From NCBI RefSeq assembly GCF_018918125.1, contig NZ_JAHLQA010000019.1, forward strand, positions 37,038-101,037: DNA of 64,000 bases, read 5' to 3'. Each line of letters starts with the position of its first letter. The first letter of the stretch is position 1. Shown here piece by piece: positions 46,987-56,033 of the stretch. The position numbers were made by a program, and so were the translations under genes. The stretch is from Blautia sp. MSJ-19 (lineage in GTDB: Bacteria > Bacillota > Clostridia > Lachnospirales > Lachnospiraceae). Below the pieces are notes generated by a model, which had not been told where the DNA came from, searched no databases, and saw only the letters and a list, made by a program, of their open reading frames with translations.

Positions 46987-47171
46987 TTATTAGAATATGT
47001 AAGTTAACCCAATAAGATCCTTGAACGAGAATGATTTACATATTTTGATATGCACAGCTACGAGAAAGAAGAGAACAGAAATCGCAGTGTGTCAGGAACT
47101 CCTTCTTTCTTATCTACGTAGCGTAAATATTTTATAGACAAAAAAATTAACAAAAATTTAAAATTAGGGCT

Positions 47172-47200
47172 TGCATAATTTGCAACAAGGTGTTAATATA
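47172..47200 (+). promoter_or_regulatory. Promoter of the rpmJ-alpha operon
   Basis: TTGCAT, 17-bp spacer, TAATAT. It repeats the CTTGCATAATTT of the S10 promoter. The 380-bp gap before rpmJ also has inverted repeats AATATGTAA/TTACATATT (46994-47044) and GCTACG-AGAAAGAAG with its near-complement (47057-47122). Confidence 0.65.
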
Positions 47201-47273
47201 TCATATGTACGCGCTGAGAGTGCGTGTATGAACTGCAGATTCAAGCCTATATTACGGAAAAGGAGGATTTCCA

Positions 47274-47387
47274 GTGAAAGTAAGATCATCTGTAAAGCCG
47301 ATCTGCGAAAAATGCAAGATCATCAAAAGAAAAGGATCTATCAGAGTAATCTGTGAAAATCCAAAACACAAACAGCGTCAGGGTTGA
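47274..47387 (+). CDS. rpmJ: 50S ribosomal protein L36
   Basis: 37 residues, GTG start at 47274 after AAAAGGAGG. Sequence starts [20 protein letters not shown]; zinc ligands are CEKC, a later Cys in VICENP and His in KHKQ (the C+ form). Position after infA is standard. A structured gap of 301 bp follows. Confidence 0.97.
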   Translation: MKVRSSVKPICEKCKIIKRKGSIRVICENPKHKQRQG

Positions 47388-47688
47388 TTGACTGATTTGT
47401 GAAACGTGCGGCTGCAGTTTGATACACCCGGAAGGGTTGTTCGGACTGTTTTAATATCTTATTAAAGAAGCATGTATTGCCTAATACCGAGAGGCAACAA
47501 GATGTCCGAGAGGACACAATTTCGGAAAGGTCGCTTTACGCCAAAGGCGACTGGGTGTTTTACCGAGGCACCCCAATTAGGAAACTAGAAAATCAGAAAG
47601 CTTAGGAAAATATACCCCATTTCACCTTGCAAGATCGCAAGTGGTATAGTTCTGAAGACTTTCAAAAAGAAAATGGAGGAAACAGTAC
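47388..47688 (+). promoter_or_regulatory. Structured leader before rpsM: array of hairpins
   Basis: No ORF. Successive hairpins: TTGCCT/AGGCAA (47477-47497), TGTCC-GAGA-GGACA (47503-47516), GTCGCTTT/AAAGGCGAC (47530-47551), GGGTG/CACCC (47553-47573), then CACCTTGC/GCAAGTG near 47622-47643. In B. subtilis the S13-S4 region and rpsD are under S4 control; this may be a similar protein-binding leader, but the ligand is not shown. Confidence 0.55.
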
Positions 47689-48057
47689 ATGGCTCGTATA
47701 GCTGGTGTAGACTTACCAAGAGACAAACGTATCGAAATCGGCCTTACCTATATCTATGGTATCGGCAGAACAAGCGCTGACAAAATTCTTGCTCAGGCAG
47801 GTGTAAATCCTGACATTCGTGTTAGAGACCTGACAGACGATGATGTAAAGAAAATCAGTGCTGTAATTGATGAAACAATGACAGTTGAAGGTGATCTTCG
47901 TCGTGAAATCGCTCTGAATATCAAGAGACTGCAGGAAATCGGATGCTACAGAGGTATCCGTCATCGTAAAGGACTTCCGGTTCGTGGCCAGAAGACCAAG
48001 ACAAACGCTAGAACACGCAAAGGTCCTAAGAGAACCGTTGCAAACAAGAAGAAATAA
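47689..48057 (+). CDS. rpsM: 30S ribosomal protein S13
   Basis: 122 residues; contacts the P-site tRNA and bridges to L5. [20 protein letters not shown] at the start, [20 protein letters not shown] at the end. RBS TGGAGG. Followed by hairpin repeat copy C. Confidence 0.99.
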   Translation: MARIAGVDLPRDKRIEIGLTYIYGIGRTSADKILAQAGVNPDIRVRDLTDDDVKKISAVIDETMTVEGDLRREIALNIKRLQEIGCYRGIRHRKGLPVRGQKTKTNARTRKGPKRTVANKKK

Positions 48058-48063
48058 TGAACG

Positions 48064-48168
48064 CTTAACGAATGCAAATGTAAATGCAGCATGAGTTTAG
48101 TGTGAATATTGTTCGAAGGAACTTAATGAAGACAAGCGTAAGCGCAGACTGAATTTAGTGAATCGAAC
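48064..48168. repeat. Paired-hairpin repeat with tandem G.A mismatches, copy C (rpsM-rpsK)
   Basis: First hairpin (48064-48100): CTTAAC-GA-ATGC pairs with GCAT-GA-GTTTAG. Second (48111-48168): GTTCGA outer arm, ACTTAAT-GA-AG ... CT-GA-ATTTAGT, closing TCGAAC. The outer arms are weaker than in copies A and B. Confidence 0.75.
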
Positions 48169-48224
48169 TTCCTTACGAAACGAAATAATTGATTATATAA
48201 AGGAAAGTGTAGGTTAGTTTTAAA

Positions 48225-48620
48225 ATGGCAAAGACAACCAGAAAAGCGACAACAAAACGTCGTGTTAAGAAAAACGTTGAACACGGACAGGCACATATCC
48301 AGTCTTCTTTTAACAACACAATTGTTACTCTGACAGACAACGAAGGAAACGCTCTTTCATGGGCAAGTGCTGGTGGTCTGGGATTTAGAGGTTCAAGAAA
48401 ATCTACCCCTTATGCAGCACAGATGGCAGCTGAGACTGCAACAAAAGCTGCTTTAATTCATGGTTTAAAAACTGTTGATGTTATGGTTAAAGGACCAGGA
48501 TCCGGACGTGAAGCTGCAATCCGTGCCCTTCAGGCATGCGGTCTTGAAGTAACAAGTATCCGTGACGTAACACCGGTTCCGCATAACGGATGCCGTCCAC
48601 CAAAACGCAGAAGAGTCTAA
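48225..48620 (+). CDS. rpsK: 30S ribosomal protein S11
   Basis: 131 residues; platform protein near the mRNA exit. Contains [16 protein letters not shown] and [14 protein letters not shown], ending [18 protein letters not shown]. The RBS is weak (AAAGGAAAGTGTAGG), with spacing to the ATG at 48225 uncertain, and repeat C lies upstream. Confidence 0.99.
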   Translation: MAKTTRKATTKRRVKKNVEHGQAHIQSSFNNTIVTLTDNEGNALSWASAGGLGFRGSRKSTPYAAQMAAETATKAALIHGLKTVDVMVKGPGSGREAAIRALQACGLEVTSIRDVTPVPHNGCRPPKRRRV

Positions 48621-48638
48621 TTTAGGAGGTAGCTTGAA

Positions 48639-49232
48639 ATGGCAGTAAATAGAGTTCCTGTTCTGAAAAGATGCAGATCCCTTGGCCTGGATCCGATTTA
48701 TTTAGGAATTGATAAAAAATCCACAAGACAGTTAAAACGTGCAAACAGAAAAATGTCTGAGTACGGTTTACAGTTAAGAGAAAAACAGAAAGCAAAATTC
48801 ATCTACGGAGTTCTGGAAAAACCTTTCCACAACTACTACAACAAAGCTGACAGAATGCCGGGACAGACTGGTGAAAACCTGATGATCCTTCTGGAAAGCA
48901 GACTTGACAACGTAGTATTCCGTATGGGTCTTGCAAGAACCAGACGTGAAGCTCGTCAGATCGTTGATCACAAGCATGTACTTGTAAACGGCAAATGTGT
49001 AAACATTCCGTCTTACCTTGTAAAAGCTGGTGATACAGTTGAAATCAAAGAAAAATGCAAAGGTTCTGAAAGATACAAAGGTATTCTGGAAGTAACAGGC
49101 GGAAGACTTGTTCCGGAATGGCTTGATGTAAATCAGGAAGCTTTAAGCGGAACTGTAAAAGAACTTCCAAGAAGAGAAGCAATTGATGTTCCGGTTAACG
49201 AAATGCTTATCGTCGAGTTGTACTCCAAATAA
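48639..49232 (+). CDS. rpsD: 30S ribosomal protein S4
   Basis: 197 residues; assembly initiator and, in B. subtilis, an autoregulator of its own mRNA. S4 domain motif RLDNVVFRMGLARTRREARQ near 90. The N-terminal zinc cysteines of some S4 forms are absent. Located in the alpha operon rather than as a separate unit as in Bacillus. RBS AGGAGG. Confidence 0.99.
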   Translation: MAVNRVPVLKRCRSLGLDPIYLGIDKKSTRQLKRANRKMSEYGLQLREKQKAKFIYGVLEKPFHNYYNKADRMPGQTGENLMILLESRLDNVVFRMGLARTRREARQIVDHKHVLVNGKCVNIPSYLVKAGDTVEIKEKCKGSERYKGILEVTGGRLVPEWLDVNQEALSGTVKELPRREAIDVPVNEMLIVELYSK

Positions 49233-49288
49233 TGCATTTTAAATTAAATACCCTCAAATGTTGACAAACCCAGAAGGAGGGACTTATA

Positions 49289-50248
49289 GTGTTTGATTTT
49301 AATAAACCAAAAATCGAAATTACGGAAATTTCCGAAGATAAAAAATTTGGCAGATTCGTAGTAGAACCTCTCGAAAGAGGATATGGAACTACACTTGGTA
49401 ATTCTCTCAGAAGAATTATGCTGTCATCCCTCCCGGGAGCAGCAGTCAGCCAGGTTAAGATTGATGGTGTCCTTCATGAATTCAGCTCTATTCCGGGCGT
49501 GAAGGAGGACGTTTCAGAAATCATCATGAATCTGAAAAGCCTTGCTATCAAGAATAACAGTGCCGACAATGAGCCGAAGACCGCATACATTGAGTGTGAG
49601 GGCAAAGGTGTCGTAACTGCTGCTGATATTCAGGCAGATCAGGATATCGAAATCATGAATCCAGATCAGGTTATTGCTACTCTTAATGGTGGTAAAGACT
49701 GCAGACTGGCTATGGAACTTACAATTACACGTGGACGTGGATATGTAAGTGCTGACAAGGGCAAAACAGACGATATGCCGATTGGTGTACTTGCTGTTGA
49801 TGCAATCTATACACCGGTTGACCGTGTAAATATGATTGTTCAGAATACCCGTGTTGGTCAGATCACTGATTACGATAAACTTACATTGGATGTATATACC
49901 AATGGTACACTGGATCCGGATGAGGCTGTCAGCCTTGCTGCTAAGGTACTGAGCGAACATCTCAGCCTTTTCATTGACCTTTCTGAAAACGCTAAGACTG
50001 CAGAAGTCATGATCGAGAAGGAAGACAATGAAAAAGAAAAAGTGCTTGAAATGAGCATTGATGAGCTTGAGCTTTCTGTTCGTTCTTATAACTGCCTGAA
50101 GAGAGCCGGTATCAATACAGTAGAAGAACTTTGCAATAAGACTTCTGATGACATGATGAAGGTTCGTAACCTTGGTCGTAAGTCCTTAGAAGAAGTACTT
50201 GCTAAACTGAAAGAACTGGGATTACAGCTTCAGCCTACTGAGGAGTAA
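49289..50248 (+). CDS. rpoA: RNA polymerase alpha subunit
   Basis: 319 residues. N-terminal dimerisation domain ([20 protein letters not shown]) and C-terminal DNA/activator-binding domain ([34 protein letters not shown]). GTG start at 49289 with AGAAGGAGGG. Normal length. Confidence 0.99.
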   Translation: MFDFNKPKIEITEISEDKKFGRFVVEPLERGYGTTLGNSLRRIMLSSLPGAAVSQVKIDGVLHEFSSIPGVKEDVSEIIMNLKSLAIKNNSADNEPKTAYIECEGKGVVTAADIQADQDIEIMNPDQVIATLNGGKDCRLAMELTITRGRGYVSADKGKTDDMPIGVLAVDAIYTPVDRVNMIVQNTRVGQITDYDKLTLDVYTNGTLDPDEAVSLAAKVLSEHLSLFIDLSENAKTAEVMIEKEDNEKEKVLEMSIDELELSVRSYNCLKRAGINTVEELCNKTSDDMMKVRNLGRKSLEEVLAKLKELGLQLQPTEE

Positions 50249-50342
50249 TTTCATTCAGCAAATATGAGCGGGGATGCCTAAGCATCAGGACAGTAAGACC
50301 GAACAAGCATGTTCTGATGTCCCGCAGATGGAGGAAAATAAA

Positions 50343-50879
50343 ATGGCAAAATATAGAAAATTAAGCAGAACTTCTGATCAGAGAAAAGCTCTGTTAAGAA
50401 ACCAGGTGACAAATCTTCTGTATCACGGAAAAATCGTTACCACTGAAGCAAAAGCAAAAGAAATTCGCAAGATCGCTGAAGGTCTTATCGCTATGGCAGT
50501 ACGTGAAAAAGATAACTTTGAGACAGTTACTGTAACTGCAAAAGTTGCACGTAAAGATGCTGATGGTAAGAGAGTAAAAGAAGTTGTAGACGGAAAGAAA
50601 GTAACCGTATACGATGAAGTACAGAAAGAGATCACTAAAGATGCTCCGTCCAGACTGCACGCTCGTCGTCAGATGGCAAAAGTTTTCTACTCAGTTAAAG
50701 AAGTACCTGCAAAAGGTGCTGGTAGAAAGAAAAACACTAAGGACATTGATATGACTAAGAAAATGTTCGAAGAAATCGCTCCAAAATACGCAGGACGTAA
50801 CGGTGGTTACACAAGAATCGTTAAGATTGGACCACGTAAGGGCGATGCTGCAATGGAAGTACTTATTGAATTAGTATAA
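50343..50879 (+). CDS. rplQ: 50S ribosomal protein L17 with insertion
   Basis: 178 residues. Core ends are standard (KYRKLSRTSDQRKALLRN and GGYTRIVKIGPRKGDAAME), but the middle is about 50-60 residues longer than in B. subtilis (120). The extra part begins near VARKDADGKRVKEVVDGKK and includes charged and KGAGRKKNTK segments. Likely a clade-typical surface extension. ATG 50343 follows GGAGG; a longer upstream frame from 50274 lacks an RBS. Terminator follows. Confidence 0.95.
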   Translation: MAKYRKLSRTSDQRKALLRNQVTNLLYHGKIVTTEAKAKEIRKIAEGLIAMAVREKDNFETVTVTAKVARKDADGKRVKEVVDGKKVTVYDEVQKEITKDAPSRLHARRQMAKVFYSVKEVPAKGAGRKKNTKDIDMTKKMFEEIAPKYAGRNGGYTRIVKIGPRKGDAAMEVLIELV

Positions 50880-50896
50880 TTTTCATGTGCAATAAG

Positions 50897-50930
50897 AGGA
50901 ATGTCTCAGAAGAGATGTTCCTTTTTTTTT
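50897..50930 (+). terminator. Terminator of the alpha operon
   Basis: AGGAATGTCTC pairs with GAGATGTTCCT around AGAA, then a T-run of nine. Confidence 0.9.
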
Positions 50931-50949
50931 GTTAAGTTTCGGCAGAAGG

Positions 50950-50978
50950 TTGATTAATTTGCCGATATAGCGTAAAAT
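50950..50978 (+). promoter_or_regulatory. Promoter of murT-gatD
   Basis: TTGATT (50950-50955), 17-bp spacer, TAAAAT (50973-50978). Confidence 0.55.
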
Positions 50979-51040
50979 TATGGACAATAATAAGATTAGA
51001 AAGTTACAAAATAACGATAGAAAAACAAAGGAACAAAAAT

Positions 51041-52378
51041 ATGAATATAAGAAGAATACTGGCAATCTGGGCAGCAAAAGCAGCCGGAAGTGTCTGCAAG
51101 ATCATGGGCAGACAGGGTGTGACATGGGCCGGAAAGATTGCATTAAAGATATATCCGCCAATTTTAAAAGAACTTGCTGCAGAAGTACGAAAAGATATTT
51201 TTGTCGTATGTGGTACAAATGGCAAGACTACGACAAATAACATGTTGTGTGCTGCATTGGAAGCAGAGGGAAATAAGGTGATCTGCAACCATACGGGATC
51301 CAATATGTTGAATGGCGTAGTTGCAGCGTTTGCACTTGGTGCAGGACTGAACGGGCATATCAATGCGGATTATGCCTGTATTGAAGTTGATGAGGCTTCT
51401 ACGCGACACGTATTTACCAAGATCAATCCGGATTATATGGTGATGACAAATCTGTTTCGTGATCAGTTGGACCGTTATGGTGAGATTGATATTACCATGA
51501 ATATTCTGGAAGAGATGATACGGAAAGTTCCGGAGATGAAACTGATCGTAAATGGTGATGATGCACTTTCAGCATATCTTGCCATGGACAGTGGCAATCC
51601 ATGTATATATTATGGAATCAGTCATCCGGTTATGAAAACAGAAACAAATGAGATACGTGAGGGAAGATTTTGTAAATGCTGTGGGGAACGTCTACAGTAC
51701 AGTTTTTATCATTATAGTCAGCTTGGCGATTATAAATGCCCGAAATGCGGCTTCCAGAGACCAGAACTGGATTTTGATGCAGAAGAAGTAAGTGTTGGTG
51801 ATCAGCTGTCATTTACTGTTGAGAACAGACGTATTACGGCAAACTATAAAGGCTTTTATAATGTATATAATATTCTGGCGGCATATGCGGGAATCCGTAC
51901 AGCCGGATTAAAAGCAGAACACTTTACAGATATGCTGCGGAAATTTAATCCGGAAAATGGCCGTATGGAGCAATTTCGTATCAAAGGAACCAGCGTGATT
52001 CTGAATCTTGCAAAGAACCCGGCTGGTTTCAATCAGAATATTTCTGCTGTCATGCAGGATAAAACACCGAAAGATGTGATCATCGCCATTAATGATAATG
52101 CACAGGATGGAATTGATATTTCCTGGCTCTGGGATGTGGATTTTGATCGCTTTAGTGATGAAAGTGTGCGTTCCATCACAGTGAGCGGTATTCGCTGCCA
52201 GGATATGCGTCTGCGTATGAAATATGTAGATATTCCATCGGTTCTGGAGTCAGATGTAGAAAAAGCGATTCGTGGCCGTGTGGAGGACGGGACTGGCAAT
52301 CTGTATGTGCTGGTTAACTATACGGCACTGTTCAGTACCAGAAACATTCTCAAGAAACTGGAGGGAGAACTCAAATGA
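51041..52378 (+). CDS. murT: MurT, lipid II isoglutaminyl synthase ligase subunit
   Basis: 445 residues; Mur-ligase fold that activates the D-Glu of lipid II with ATP for amidation by GatD. Walker A VCGTNGKTTTNNML near residue 50. A four-cysteine zinc ribbon (CKCCGERL ... YKCPKCGFQ) interrupts the central domain, as known for MurT. The C-terminal DUF1727 domain is present (FSDESVRSITVSGIRCQDMR). RBS AAAGGAAC. It overlaps gatD by 4 bp. Confidence 0.95.
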   Translation: MNIRRILAIWAAKAAGSVCKIMGRQGVTWAGKIALKIYPPILKELAAEVRKDIFVVCGTNGKTTTNNMLCAALEAEGNKVICNHTGSNMLNGVVAAFALGAGLNGHINADYACIEVDEASTRHVFTKINPDYMVMTNLFRDQLDRYGEIDITMNILEEMIRKVPEMKLIVNGDDALSAYLAMDSGNPCIYYGISHPVMKTETNEIREGRFCKCCGERLQYSFYHYSQLGDYKCPKCGFQRPELDFDAEEVSVGDQLSFTVENRRITANYKGFYNVYNILAAYAGIRTAGLKAEHFTDMLRKFNPENGRMEQFRIKGTSVILNLAKNPAGFNQNISAVMQDKTPKDVIIAINDNAQDGIDISWLWDVDFDRFSDESVRSITVSGIRCQDMRLRMKYVDIPSVLESDVEKAIRGRVEDGTGNLYVLVNYTALFSTRNILKKLEGELK

Positions 52379-53100
52379 AACTTACGATAGGACATTTATA
52401 TCCGGACCTTCTGAATCTTTACGGAGACAGAGGCAATATCCAGTGTCTGATGAAACGATGCCAGTGGAGAGGAATCGAGGCAGAGACGATTGCCTATGAG
52501 ATTGATGATACGATTGATTTTTCAAAGCTGGATATTGTGCTGCTGGGAGGCGGATCTGACCGGGAACAGATGCTGGTATGTGAAAAACTGAAAACTATTC
52601 AGAAGGATTTTAAGGCATATGTGGAAGATTACGGTGTTGTGATCGCTATCTGCGGAGGATATCAGCTCCTTGGCAAATATTACAAGACAGATCAGGGAAT
52701 GATCACTGGACTGGATCTGGTAGATATGTATACAGAGCAGGAAGAAGGCCGTCTGATCAGCAATATCGTGCTGCAGAGCGATTTGTTTGATATGCCGGTG
52801 GTTGGATTTGAAAACCATGGAGGAAGAACCTGTATCAATGATAACAAGCCACTTGGAAAGGTACTTTATGGTGCTGGAAATGATGGACGTTCCGGGTATG
52901 AAGGTGTTGTTTACAAAAATGTGATCGGAACATATCTTCATGGACCGCTCCTTCCGAAGAATCCACAGCTTGCAGACTGGCTGATTCTGCATGCACTTCA
53001 GAAGAAATATGGGGAGCAGACGGAACTGTTGCCTTTGGATGACAGCCAGGAAAAAGAAGCAAATGATTATATCGTCAGTCGATTTACAAAAGAAAAATGA
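52375..53100 (+). CDS. gatD: GatD, lipid II isoglutaminyl synthase glutaminase subunit
   Basis: 241-residue class I-type glutamine amidotransferase. The catalytic Cys lies in VVIAICGGYQLLG near residue 92, with His in GTYLHGPLLPKNP near 187. LLGGGSDREQ is the CobQ-like loop. Supplies ammonia to MurT to convert D-Glu to D-isoglutamine in lipid II. ATGA overlap with murT and AGGGAGAAC upstream. A regulator gene follows after 10 bp. Confidence 0.95.
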   Translation: MKLTIGHLYPDLLNLYGDRGNIQCLMKRCQWRGIEAETIAYEIDDTIDFSKLDIVLLGGGSDREQMLVCEKLKTIQKDFKAYVEDYGVVIAICGGYQLLGKYYKTDQGMITGLDLVDMYTEQEEGRLISNIVLQSDLFDMPVVGFENHGGRTCINDNKPLGKVLYGAGNDGRSGYEGVVYKNVIGTYLHGPLLPKNPQLADWLILHALQKKYGEQTELLPLDDSQEKEANDYIVSRFTKEK

Positions 53101-53110
53101 GGGAATAAAG

Positions 53111-53722
53111 ATGGCAAAATCACGTAATCAGAAAGGGAAAATCTTAGTTATTGAGCATCTTCTGCAGGAGACAGGCGAGGGCAGGATCGTGACCATGCAG
53201 GAAATCCTTGACAGACTTACAGAATATGGAATCACTGCAGAAAGAAAAAGTATATACGATGATATAGAAGCACTGCGGGAATTCGGACTGGATGTACAGT
53301 TTAAGCGTGGAAGACCGGGCGGATATTATCTGGTCGGAAACGTGCCGAAACAGGCTATGCCGGTCAGAAAGACAGAAGAAAGACCGGCAGACAAAGATAA
53401 AGCAGAAAAAGCAGCCGAACATCCCAAAATACCGAAATATGTACTTGCAGAAACAGAGATACAGGAAGGCGAAAAATCAATGAAACTGCAGTGCAAAAAA
53501 TCCAGAGAAAAAGAAATCCGTGAATATTTTGGAAGTCATGGTGAATATAAGATCAAAGAATCTGGTTTTCTGCAGGTGACAGTACCGCAGATCAGCGGAC
53601 CTGAATTTTATGGATGGCTTGCCATGATGGGAAAAGATGTACACATTCTGAAACCCAAAAAAGTGGCTGCATCCTACAGAGATTATCTGAAAGCTCTTGC
53701 AAAAGAGTATAAGGGAGTATAG
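53111..53722 (+). CDS. HTH regulator with WCX-like C-terminus, no WYL domain
   Basis: 203 residues. N-terminal winged helix of the HTH_11/DeoR-like type (LDRLTEYGITAERKSIYDDI then GLDVQFKRGRPGGYYLV), as in WYL-family regulators. The WYL domain that normally follows is missing: a charged linker leads to an alpha-beta end (KKSREKEIREYFG ... GWLAMMGKDVHILKPKKV) resembling the WCX module. Function unknown. ATG 53111 is taken because the family-like part starts there; a longer frame runs up into gatD. Cotranscription with murT-gatD is likely from spacing. Confidence 0.75.
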   Translation: MAKSRNQKGKILVIEHLLQETGEGRIVTMQEILDRLTEYGITAERKSIYDDIEALREFGLDVQFKRGRPGGYYLVGNVPKQAMPVRKTEERPADKDKAEKAAEHPKIPKYVLAETEIQEGEKSMKLQCKKSREKEIREYFGSHGEYKIKESGFLQVTVPQISGPEFYGWLAMMGKDVHILKPKKVAASYRDYLKALAKEYKGV

Positions 53723-53739
53723 ACAGAAAGGAAGACAGC

Positions 53740-55218
53740 ATGAAAAAAAGAGCAGTATGTATGTTACTTGGAGTACTTCTGATGGGAACGGTATTTACCG
53801 GTTGTGGGAAAAACAAAGCCACAGAAGCAGCCAGTGAGAGCGCACAGACTGAAAAAGAAGGAACCGGAGAGCAAACGGCAGAAGAGACGGGATCAGATTC
53901 TTCAAAGGAAAGCAAAGCGGATACAGACAAGAAAGACGCGGATCAGACAGCCGAATCTGATGATCAGGAAAAGAATACAGCCGAAGAAGTTGTAAAAGAA
54001 AAAATAGCAGTTCTTCTTCCTGATGAAAAGAACTGGTCAAGAGATGCAAAAGAGCTGGAACTTCAGTTTGAAAATGATGGTTATGAGCCGCAGATCCTTT
54101 ATGCAGAGAATGACAGCTCCAGACAGGTATCGCAGATTCAGCAGATGACAGAAGAGGCAGTGTCGGCTATGGTGATCGCACCGGTAGATCCATATGGACT
54201 GGGAGATGTACTGAGCACTGTAAAGGATGCAGAGATCCCGGTATTTTCTTATGAAAGTCTGATCATGGATACCAATGCAGTCAACTATTATGTGACATTT
54301 GGCGGACGACAGGTTGGTCAGATGATCGGGAAACAGATCATAGACAGCGAAGAGCTGGATAAAGTTCAGGAAGCAAAAGAATCCAGAAGTATAGAATTCT
54401 TTATGGGATCCCTGGATGATACGCAGGCACTGTTTCTTTATAATGGAGTAATGGAAACATTACAGCCGTATCTGGACGATGGAACGCTGGTCTGCAGATC
54501 CGGCAAACTGTCTTTTGATGATACGGGACTTCTCCGCTGGAGTACAGAGCTGGCAAGAACAAGAATGACAGATATACTGGCAGCGTATTATCAGGAGGGA
54601 GAATATCCGGATATCATCTGTACCGGATTTGATAATGCAGCCATGGGAGTAGAAAAAGCCCTGGAAGAAAATGGTCTTATGCCTGGAGCTGAAAGCTGGC
54701 CATTGATCAGCGGCTCAGGATGTAATGCGGAAGGTGTACGCAGAATCGCGGAAGGAAAGCAGTCATTCAGCATCTTTATGGATCGCAGGGAACTTGCAGA
54801 CAAATGCGAAGAGATGGTACATGTATATCTGCATGGGGAAGATGATCCGGAGGTCAATGATTATGAGCAGTATGATAACGGTGTCAAGATCATTGGTACA
54901 TATCTTTGTGAGCCACAATTGATCGATCGTGAAAATTATGAGATTCTGATTGACAATGGATATTATACAGAGGATGAGGTAAAACCGGCAGCCACGCCTA
55001 CTCCTACCCCGGAACCAGTCACTCCAACTCCGGCAGAAACAGTGACTCCAACCCCGACAGAGGAAGCAAAACCGACAGAAACGGTGACACCGACCCCGAC
55101 AGAGGAAGTGGAGCCAACAGAAACCGCCACTCCTACACCTGCCAGAGAAGCTGGTGTGACGGCAACTCCGACTCCAAAAGCGCAAACGACGCTGAAACAA
55201 TCTTCAAAAAATAAATAA
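53740..55218 (+). CDS. Periplasmic-binding-protein-like lipoprotein with Thr/Pro-rich tail
   Basis: 492 residues. Signal peptide with lipobox TVFTGC (lipidated Cys about residue 22), then a Ser/Thr/Glu-rich spacer to about 85. The sugar-type binding fold (Peripla_BP_4-like) spans about 87-410: KIAVLLPDEKNWSRD, DNAAMGVEKALEENG and VNYYVTFGGRQVGQM are visible. The C-terminus (from about 418) is a low-complexity tail of TPTP repeats with PTEE units, about 70 residues. No permease or ATPase gene is nearby, so it may be a sensor or cell-surface binder. RBS GAAAGGAAG. Terminator follows. Confidence 0.85.
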   Translation: MKKRAVCMLLGVLLMGTVFTGCGKNKATEAASESAQTEKEGTGEQTAEETGSDSSKESKADTDKKDADQTAESDDQEKNTAEEVVKEKIAVLLPDEKNWSRDAKELELQFENDGYEPQILYAENDSSRQVSQIQQMTEEAVSAMVIAPVDPYGLGDVLSTVKDAEIPVFSYESLIMDTNAVNYYVTFGGRQVGQMIGKQIIDSEELDKVQEAKESRSIEFFMGSLDDTQALFLYNGVMETLQPYLDDGTLVCRSGKLSFDDTGLLRWSTELARTRMTDILAAYYQEGEYPDIICTGFDNAAMGVEKALEENGLMPGAESWPLISGSGCNAEGVRRIAEGKQSFSIFMDRRELADKCEEMVHVYLHGEDDPEVNDYEQYDNGVKIIGTYLCEPQLIDRENYEILIDNGYYTEDEVKPAATPTPTPEPVTPTPAETVTPTPTEEAKPTETVTPTPTEEVEPTETATPTPAREAGVTATPTPKAQTTLKQSSKNK

Positions 55219-55228
55219 GGATATCAAA

Positions 55229-55258
55229 AAAGGAACTCCTGATTGCAGGGGTTCCTTT
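55229..55258 (+). terminator. Terminator after the binding lipoprotein
   Basis: AAAGGAACTCCTG pairs with CAGGGGTTCCTTT around ATTG. The complement also forms a stem at the end of xpt, so it may serve both directions. Confidence 0.85.
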
Positions 55259-55280
55259 AAATATACAGAGATATATAAGA

Positions 55281-55853
55281 TCATTCACGGAATGTCAGGG
55301 AATCATTGGTCATAGAATCTACAATTGCCAGAGATTCCAGACGGACCCCCATATCACGAATTTTCTGACCGCCGTTCTGGAAGCCTTTTTCGATCACGAT
55401 ACCGGCACCTTCAAGTGTTGCACCGGATTCTTTGACAATATCGATCAGGCCAAGAAGGGCACATCCGTTTGCAAGGAAATCGTCGATCAGAAGAACATGA
55501 TCTTCCGGTCCGAGAAATTTCTTGGATAAAATAACGTCATAAACTTTTTTATGAGTGAAGGATTCTATTTTTGAACAATACATTTCTCCATCAAGATTCA
55601 GGCTCTGAGATTTTTTTGCAAAAATCACAGGTACATCAAAATACTGAGCCGCGATACAGGCAATACCTATGCCGGAGGCCTCGATTGTAAGGATTTTGGT
55701 GATCGGACAATCTGCAAAACGTCTCTTGAATTCTTTACCGATCTCGTTGATGAGAGTAATATCCATCTGATGATTCAAAAAACTGTCTACCTTCAAAATA
55801 TTACCTGGTTTCACGATTCCATCTTTCAGTATACGGTCCTTTAAAAGCTGCAT
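55281..55853 (-). CDS. xpt: Xanthine phosphoribosyltransferase
   Basis: 190 residues; converts xanthine and PRPP to XMP in purine salvage. PRPP loop VLLIDDFLANGCALLG near residue 125. N-terminal KDRILKDGIVKPGNILKVDSF fits Xpt. AAAGGAGAG precedes the ATG. In Bacillus a guanine riboswitch precedes xpt; the short upstream region here holds no such aptamer. A perfect 12-bp palindrome, TTCTTCGAAGAA (55911-55922), overlaps the likely -35 region. Confidence 0.95.
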   Translation of the reverse strand: MQLLKDRILKDGIVKPGNILKVDSFLNHQMDITLINEIGKEFKRRFADCPITKILTIEASGIGIACIAAQYFDVPVIFAKKSQSLNLDGEMYCSKIESFTHKKVYDVILSKKFLGPEDHVLLIDDFLANGCALLGLIDIVKESGATLEGAGIVIEKGFQNGGQKIRDMGVRLESLAIVDSMTNDSLTFRE

Positions 55854-55968
55854 GATTTCTCTCCTTTGATCTTGTAAGCATTTTTATAAAATTATACTAA
55901 TGATACTCTATTCTTCGAAGAAGTTCAATTCTTTTCGACAAAATTTTTTTTATAAAATTACAAATAAA

Positions 55969-55998
55969 TTGGGAAATAGAAAAAACTTATGTTACAAT
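55969..55998 (+). promoter_or_regulatory. Promoter of yedF
   Basis: TTGGGA (55969-55974), 18-bp spacer, TACAAT (55993-55998). Moderate quality. Confidence 0.45.
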
Positions 55999-56033
55999 GA
56001 GAACAACGTAAGAATGAAACAGGAGGTAACAAA

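Noticed and set aside
55854..56033. Guanine riboswitch before xpt
   Set aside because: Upstream gap is short and lacks the conserved purine-aptamer loops.
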